The notes beneath the pieces were generated by a model. That model had not been told where the DNA came from and did no database searches. It saw only the letters and a list, made by a program, of their open reading frames with translations. From contig CM064422.1 of NCBI GenBank assembly GCA_032690845.1, positions 2,480,001 through 2,544,000 of the forward strand: 64,000 bases of DNA, in the 5' to 3' direction. The translations under genes and the position numbers were made by a program. Below, one piece after another: positions 57,421 through 64,000 of the stretch (within the stretch, counting starts at the first letter, position 1; every line of letters starts with the position of its first letter). Source of the stretch: Eleusine coracana subsp. coracana (lineage: Eukaryota; Streptophyta; Magnoliopsida; Poales; Poaceae).

Positions 57421-59730
57421 TAATGTTAGGAGAGGGACTGGTTTCCGACCTTGTATGAATAGTAGATCCACAATTTTTGTTTTGAAGGAAACTACAGCAG
57501 CTTTTTTGGAGATGCTTGAATTTCATTGAACAAGGTAAACAAAGTTATATTGCTGTATACAAGAATTTACAGTTCACTGTGGTATGTTAATTGGTAACAC
57601 CATCCACTCAGACGATTGACTCTGACGGAGGAGATCACACTTTATTCTCCGGGTATTTTTGCTGTTTATGGAAAATTGCTCTACAAGAATTTTTCTAGTC
57701 TTTACTTGCACATGGTGACACTTTCTGTCTCTCCTCTGAGTCTTGCTCACCGCTGCCTTTGTCGGTCTGCCAATACCAGGTACCAGCTCTTTTTGTGAAT
57801 TTTCTTTATTCGTGGCAACCGGTTCACATGCATTACAGTGGAAAATGACGGTATTATGTGTCTTGCTACAGGTACTCCGTGAGACCATCTCCTGTTGTTT
57901 GTCTGGCAAAAAAAAAAAACATGTCTCCGCGTTTACAATTTATATATATATATATGAAATATAAAACAGGCAGATCAGAGCATCCCTTACCCACTTGGAT
58001 CATGGCTCATTTATTTTCCTCCAGGATTGGCTTTGCCTTAATATTCAAGTGGAGATGATATTTACCTATAAGAAAAGTGATGACGCATGCGTTCTCAATC
58101 ATTGCTTCTACTTGCTAAATTCTTTATGCAACCGTTTACAATTTTATTTTGGAAATTTCTCATCTAAACCACCCCTATCTATATATTAAGGGAAAAAGAA
58201 TTGATATAGATCAAATTTAGCAGAGTCCATGTTTGCTCTTCAGAAATCAGGCTACTCTCAATGGGAGTTTATATTTCATAAATGAGATGTACATAAGTAA
58301 ATTTGATGACATAATAAGAAATTTATAAAGAGAAAGATAAAAATAATTTTGTCTAGATGAAAATAGATCTACACAATTTTCTTAAATTAAAACACCATAG
58401 AATTAGAATTAGAAATAAGTAATTTTATTTCATTCTAGAAAACCAACAAAACCATATAAAATGACATGTAATACAAAAATAAAACTATACATTTGGGAGG
58501 TGATTCATTCATGATTTTAAACCACTAAAAATAATATGATGTTTTTAAATATCAAATAAAATTATCCATTAGGATTAGTCTCAAACTACATAGATGAGAA
58601 TAGATATTCAAATCAAAATGAAGGACATCGGTTTTCTTGGATCTGGGCCCGTTTCATCTCATCGGCTAACTGCGCGCCCACGAGGCCGCATTTACTCATC
58701 TTCGGGGGATCATAATTAATTTCAACTTCACCCTGTTGCATCTCCAAGCAAAGAAAAAAAAACTTTTACAGATTTTTGGAAGATGAATTTACTTCAGTAC
58801 CTTATTGTTTCCACTAAGAAGCATTTATTTATAAAAAAATAACAGGTTGAAGTTAATAATGAGGGCCTCTATTTATTTTATTTTAGCTATATTTCGGTCA
58901 TAGAATTCATCAAAATTACTCAAGCACAACCTTAAGGTAAAATCTCATTTAGAAGTGTTGGCTGATCTTTGATGTAGATTATTTAGGGTATGTAAAAACG
59001 CACTACGGTTTGTAAAAAATTGTTTTTGTTCATATATCCTTTTCATTTGTGGAGGATATCCACCTACTTCACTAGGGCTAAAGAATAATTTTCTAGCAAA
59101 AAAAAAGAAAAAGAAAACTAGAACAACACTCCTTACCTTATTAATAAACTAAATTGTAACAGTGTCGAATTAGAAAGTGGAGTAGTGCGCTAACACCTTA
59201 AGGGTACAAACGTCATTGTTCGTGAAGAAATACTGTTCAGGGACCCATCTCAAGCTCTCAATTACTCCCCGTCTAGCCAACTAATACAAATGGTAGGTAC
59301 TGATGTACCGTTGCCATTTATTTCCTCTCCGGCAGCGTGTTAAGAGACTCCAAATTTGAAATCAGCTCTCAAATTAGTACTAATATAATGCATCCATTTG
59401 ATTGCTAGGGAAGGTATCGTTCATGTAATTCCAAACTTGGAGAAGTTTGTAATCGATAAGCTAGAGAAGAAGATAGTCAGCAGAGTCGGTAGGATTCAAA
59501 CACAACAATAAAAAAAAATCACATAGCGGCTGTTGGAAAGGCCTTGTAGTAGTGGATAAGCCACTCCACTACTACGCAAACGTAGCTATAAATAAGTATT
59601 TATAGTGGCGGGTGGTATAATATTAGTGAATTACTATATCATTGTAATTTACTCCTCGGGTTCTATGCTCCATATTCATCTCGATCAACATGAGAGGGCT
59701 ACGATTAAAAAAATTATTTAGTGTGAGCTC
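57421..59730. other. Intergenic, AT-rich
   Basis: Contains a (TA)n tract at about 57941-57953 and poly(A) runs. No supported gene. A minus-strand frame at 57574-57909 has no recognisable product. Confidence 0.4.
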
Positions 59731-62700
59731 TGTTGGAGTTACAAGTCTCAACATACATATAGTGGGTTATGCCGACCCGAAGGATTGACAAAGTTAGAGT
59801 AAGGATATAACTAGCCAGAAGAGCAGGAGCCGGCCTCAATCAAATCAGCCCCCCTCATGACCTCTAGGGTCTTGTATTTATAGAAAGGGGGAGACAGGCC
59901 GTAGTTACCTGGCATTAGACCATAGTTGTCTGGACTCAGGCTATAGTTGCCTTTGCAAGTAAAGTAAAGAACGTGTCCCTTTGGATCCTCGGACCGTAGT
60001 TGCCCGGCGTTCAAGCGAAAAGAAGACGAGTAATAATACTTTATCATGCACTTGTATGCACGATACATGCTCATGTGACATGAATGTTTGTGCATGCTCA
60101 TGATGCACACGTATGACATGAGAACTGTGAGAAGGAGACACAATGTGTGACACTTAGCCACATCTCTTAGCTTTAGATTCCTGTACAACATGTGCCATCA
60201 ATTGCATATGAACGTTATGCAAGAAAAATATTCAGATGTATAGAGACCTGCACATAATAAGATAGTTGATACATAGCATAAAATTACACCAAATATGTAA
60301 AGGTTCACTTTGTGGTGCAAGTTCCCAGTGGAACCCTCGGATGAGATTCTCACCTGTCTCTCTTCGGTTACAACTGCAAATGAAGCAAAAACTATAGACA
60401 AGCCGATATGGTTAGGTCCGAAAGCAAATGATATAATATGAACATCCGTTCTGTTTGCATATTTGGGATACACACCCTCCCTTGTATGTGTAATCACCGA
60501 TGAAGAAAATGTGTGCAATGAAGTAAACGTCTAGCGGGACTAAAAGACAGGACTCGGGGACCCGATTTGCAATTATCCTTCGATTAGGATGTAATTTTCC
60601 CTTTTAGTTCCGAGTTTATCGCATTAGTATTGTGCCGAAACTCAACTGAAACAAGCTTCCACTGACAAGTTTCGGCACGAAACTCAAAGCACCCCGTCAT
60701 CGTCTAGAGCTGCGATCGTAGCATACGGTGGCGTTGGCGTTATATTGCCGAAAGGCTGATAATTTTCCCTGTTCTGACCATGGCCGAAGGGTATCTATTA
60801 AAACAACAAATTGTGTGTGCCAGGCAAAAAAAGGCGGGTGCAGCACTAAAGTTTTATTCGTGCATGCTACGCATGCATGGGTGTTTTAGCTTAGCAACAT
60901 ACGTGTTTGCTGATTTGAACCCTCGAATACACGAGTACGTATAAGTATTCGTAATAAAGACCTTCTTCGGACCCAACTACCGGAGGCGTGCTATTTGTGC
61001 TTCGGCCATGTGTTCCTCGGGTCCGAGCACTTTGTCCTCTTCGGTCAGCTAGTTCAATTCTCAGCACTTTTTATTGGCCGAAAGCTTTCAACACAGAAAA
61101 AGTCAATGGCCTTAGCCTTTAGCACGAATGTTAAACTTTATTTTTTTTGCGATGGTTTGGTATCTCACACTTTATCATGCATTGTAGCAAGCATCAGACT
61201 ACTATGAGTCTGTGGTGATGTCTTGGTTGGATACCGAAGGTCTCGGGCTGTCGGCCTCTAGAAGTGTCAACTCTCGTGCTCTCGACAGCGAACCGGCAAC
61301 ACATACCCTTCGGGTGCGGGGCTTGCTTACGAGTCGACTATGTGAGTTGTTTTATTCCATGGACGGCTGTTGCAAGTATATCATGAAAAACACCTTTTGG
61401 CGATAACTTTCTGAGTAACTATATATGTGTGTGCCACTTTTTCTGCCTTTCTATGTGGCTTGTGAACCTCGTTCGTGATCTATCCTATAGCCACCACATG
61501 AGCATAGCAGCATCGCTAAAATATGTAACGCAAGTGCTTGTGTCCTCTTACACATGCATGCATGGCTTGCTCTCAACACGTAGGCACACAGTTCTAGTTT
61601 GGAGCACGACGCATGCGAGTGACCGAGATAGTTCTTGTTGTGTCTAGTGTAAGCTTATTTAGAACCGCCTTCGACAAGCCTCCTTTGTGCCATCTGTCGG
61701 TAAGCTAGCGTAAGTGTTTGTGCATTCGGGTGCGGGAAGCAAACTATACGCCTTCGAACCATGTACGAGCCATATGTCCCTCCCTGGGACCGTTTGGAAA
61801 GAACGAAACCAGCGACTCTCCGAAGGATGGGTTCCGTTGGCCGTGCTGTGAGCTTAGCGTAGGTACGTCCATTTAGCATGCATGGCACCGTATATAGGAA
61901 AGGCACGTGGCTAAGCAACAACACGTGTATGTGCATAGGGTAATAATGCATGTGGCCCTAGAAGCTAAGCCTCCAGCACTAACTTAATTCTTAATTTCAA
62001 GCCTTCGGCATCCTTCGGCGCTGAAAAATTCTTAGAAATCTAAACCTTTGGCATATGCACCTTCGCATGTTAATATGAGCAAGTAGCCAGGGGCGACAAC
62101 ATGATTAACTCATGCTGATGTCATTGTGTATCTATTTTGTAGCAGCACTACGAGCTACGGCAGCGGCACTCGACGATGGCCTCCGGCTGACAGCATTGGT
62201 TTGGGGGCCATCTGATTTTGCCCGACCGTTAGCTCATTATATAGTTTAATCCTCGGAATAATGCATGGTAGGTTCTGGCCCCTTAATGTTTACCGAAGAT
62301 CCTAAAAGCAAAGGCCAGTGACGTAGTTGCATTAGCCACAAACAGTATACGTTCCTATAAATAACATGGTATACCAACGAGAGGAAAATTCACGTAAAGA
62401 ATACTAGCTAGTCCCTGTGAGTCCAGCGACTGCGAGCGCACTCAAGAAATGCTTGAGATATCGATTGCATTGCATACACGTACATATGTAATTGTCAAGG
62501 GCATGCTTTTGGTGCTCTAGCCCAGTGGTCAAAACGCTCTGTGTGCTCCGGCTTCTAGCCAGTTTGAATACCCCGGTGCTAACTGATCAATGCCTCTGCC
62601 ACAACCCATATGCCTCTACAATGACGCGTTGAATTAACTGAGTGCATACACAACCCGAAGGCTAGATCTCCTGTTAAGTATATAGGTCTCCGGATATAAC

Positions 62701-62849
62701 AATGACTAACTCCTTTGCAAAAACTAACAAGTAGTTGATAGCATAAATAAAGCACGCAACAACTAGGGTACCGAAGAGATACTAGATCAAAAGGTGCATG
62801 AGCAATATAATTTGCAAAACCCAAAGCGGTGAGTGGATGTCACCTGCAA

Positions 62850-63875
62850 TACGGCCGAAGAGTGAGTCCGAAGGACCCTCAGTATGCTCACGCGTGAGTC
62901 CGAAGGGCGTGTTCGGAGGGCCCTTAAAAAGCTGTCCGAATGGCCTTTTGAAGGCTCACGCCGAAGGACCCTTTGATTTTTTTTTTTTGCATATCCCGAA
63001 GGACCAACAAGAAGCACGCCCGAAGGCCGATTCCGAAGGGACACTTATAGACATGCCCGAAGGCTGATCCCGAAGGACCACTTATATACAAGCCCGAAGG
63101 CTGATCCCGAAGGGTCACTTATAGACATTGCCCGAAGGCTGATCCCGAAGGGCCACTTATAGACAAGCTCGAAGGTTGATCCCGAAGGGCCACTTAAAAC
63201 GAGCCCGAAGGCTGATCCCGAAGGGCAACTTGTACCGAAGGACCCCTGGAGGGAAGATCCCAAATGACAACTTATAAACGTGTCTGAAGGCAAATTCCGA
63301 AGAAAGACATATAAGCGTGCCCGAAGGCAAATTCCAAAAAAGACTTATAAACGAGTCTGAAGGCTGATCCCGAAGGAAGACTTGTAAACGAGCCCGAAGG
63401 CTGATCTGAAGGGCCTTCAAAAAAAGGTGCTCGAAGGCAGATACCGAAGGACCAATAAAAAAATTGCCCGAAGGGCCTTTGAAAAAGGTGCCCGAAGGCT
63501 GATCTGAAGGGCCTTCAAAAAAAGGTGCTCGAAGGCAGATACCGAAGGACCAATAAAAAAATTGCCCGAAGGGCCTTTGAAAAAGGTGCCCGAAGGCTGA
63601 TCTCGAAGGACCACTGAAAAAATTGCCCAAAGGGCCTTCTAAAAAGGTGCCCGAATGCTGATCCCGAATGACCACTGAAAAAATTGCTCAAAGGACCTCC
63701 AAAAAAGATGCCCGAAGGCTGATCCAGAAGGACCACTGAAAAAATTGCCCGAAGGGCCTCCAAAAAAGGTGTCTGAAGGCTGATCCCGAAGGACCGCTGA
63801 AAAAATTGCCAAAGGACCTCCGAAAAATATGCCCGAAGGCTGATCCCGAAGGACCACTTAATTCGAAGGACCCCG
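62850..63875. repeat. Hierarchical tandem array built on CCCGAAGG
   Basis: Dozens of CCGAAGG words occur in order. 63060-63215 repeats with a period of about 37 bp (GGCTGATCCCGAAGG plus CACTTATAGAC). 63399-63496 and 63497-63594 are near-identical 98-bp copies. 63600-63860 repeats at about 61-63 bp (GATCCCGAAGGACCACTGAA, then AAAATTGCC). It lies just inside the retroelement next to the primer-binding end. Confidence 0.9.
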
Positions 63876-63945
63876 AACTTTTACTCAAAAAATTCAACTT
63901 CTGCTCACGAGACTCTTTATATCCCTCCCCACGGTCAGCGCCAGT

Positions 63946-64000
63946 TGTTAGAGTTATAAGTCCCAACATACATATAGTGGGCTATGGCGACCCGAAGAGT
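63946..64000 (-). repeat. Right LTR, first 55 bp only
   Basis: Matches 59731-59783 with a few substitutions. The rest is outside the window, so target duplication and LTR identity cannot be measured. Confidence 0.6.

Larger units (their letters stand above)
59731..64000 (-). mobile_element. Non-autonomous LTR retroelement, minus orientation, truncated by the window edge
   Basis: A sequence starting TGTTGGAGTTACAAGTCTCA at 59731 recurs at 63946 (TGTTAGAGTTATAAGTCCCA), with about 50 bp of near-identity visible (CATACATATAGTGGG, CGACCCGAAG). In minus orientation each is the end of an LTR (..CCAACA / ..CTAACA). Next to the right one, on the minus strand, is a primer-binding-type start, ACTGGCGCTGACCGTGGGGA (63926-63945), like the TGGCGCCCACCGTGGGG starts of plant Gypsy elements. 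A TATAAATA box (59875-59882, minus) fits an LTR promoter. No gag or pol frame exists in the 4.2 kb between. The inner border of the left LTR is not resolved. Confidence 0.65.

Noticed and set aside
62850..63875. Regular array that superficially resembles a CRISPR locus
   Set aside because: Spacers are themselves repeats, periods change along the array, no cas genes, and the genome is a plant.

Overview
The window is nuclear DNA from a grass (Poaceae). The evidence is split genes with GT-AG and GC-AG introns, high third-position GC at some 5' ends, a DUF1618 protein (a monocot-expanded family), a Stowaway element with CTCCCTCCGT ends, and many other small DNA transposons in introns and spacers. 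I see no bacterial operon, CRISPR array, organelle insertion or virus. Gene models were rebuilt by hand from splice sites, reading frame and family similarity; no search or transcript data were available.

Layout. 1-3.7 kb is repeats: a tandem duplication, then a duplicated block next to the phytocyanin 3' end whose outer copy holds two nested MITEs. 3.8-5.9 kb (minus) is a stellacyanin-type phytocyanin with a GC-AG intron. An intron-containing tRNA-Met lies at 6.9 kb (minus). 7.6-9.1 kb (plus) is a frameshifted DUF1618 gene, and 9.5-10.1 kb (minus) is photosystem I PsaD. 10.5-12.9 kb is a duplicated segment whose second copy is split by a hAT-type element with a perfect 8-bp target duplication. 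14.3-15.2 kb (plus) is a DUF1639 gene. 17.2-18.3 kb (minus) is a cis-prenyltransferase with an in-frame TGA replacing a catalytic-motif arginine. 20.7-23.4 kb (minus) is a seven-exon neprosin-family protein. 23.4-29.6 kb is intergenic. 29.6-32.8 kb holds decayed copies of a small gene whose intact copy is at 48.7-49.0 kb. 32.9-34.9 kb (plus) is a small secretory-pathway membrane protein. 35-39.5 kb is intergenic with two transposons. 39.5-45.7 kb (minus) is the 19-exon mitochondrial pyruvate dehydrogenase E2. 49.9-52.0 kb (minus) is cytochrome bc1 subunit QCR7. 52.2-53.7 kb holds a Mutator-type foldback and a hAT-type element. 54.7-55.1 kb (minus) may be a small three-exon gene. 55.6-56.5 kb (minus) is a DUF868 protein. 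59.7-64.0 kb is most of a non-autonomous LTR retroelement on the minus strand with a CCCGAAGG-rich tandem array, running off the right edge.

The genes do not form one pathway. PsaD acts in the chloroplast; the E2 and QCR7 proteins act in mitochondrial carbon and electron flow; the phytocyanin, neprosin-family and membrane proteins enter the secretory route. No convincing new multi-gene system was found. The most unusual points are the nonsense codon in the prenyltransferase, two GC-AG introns, transposons datable by exact target duplications, the dispersed small gene family, a perfect 20-bp hairpin, and the hierarchical array in the retroelement.
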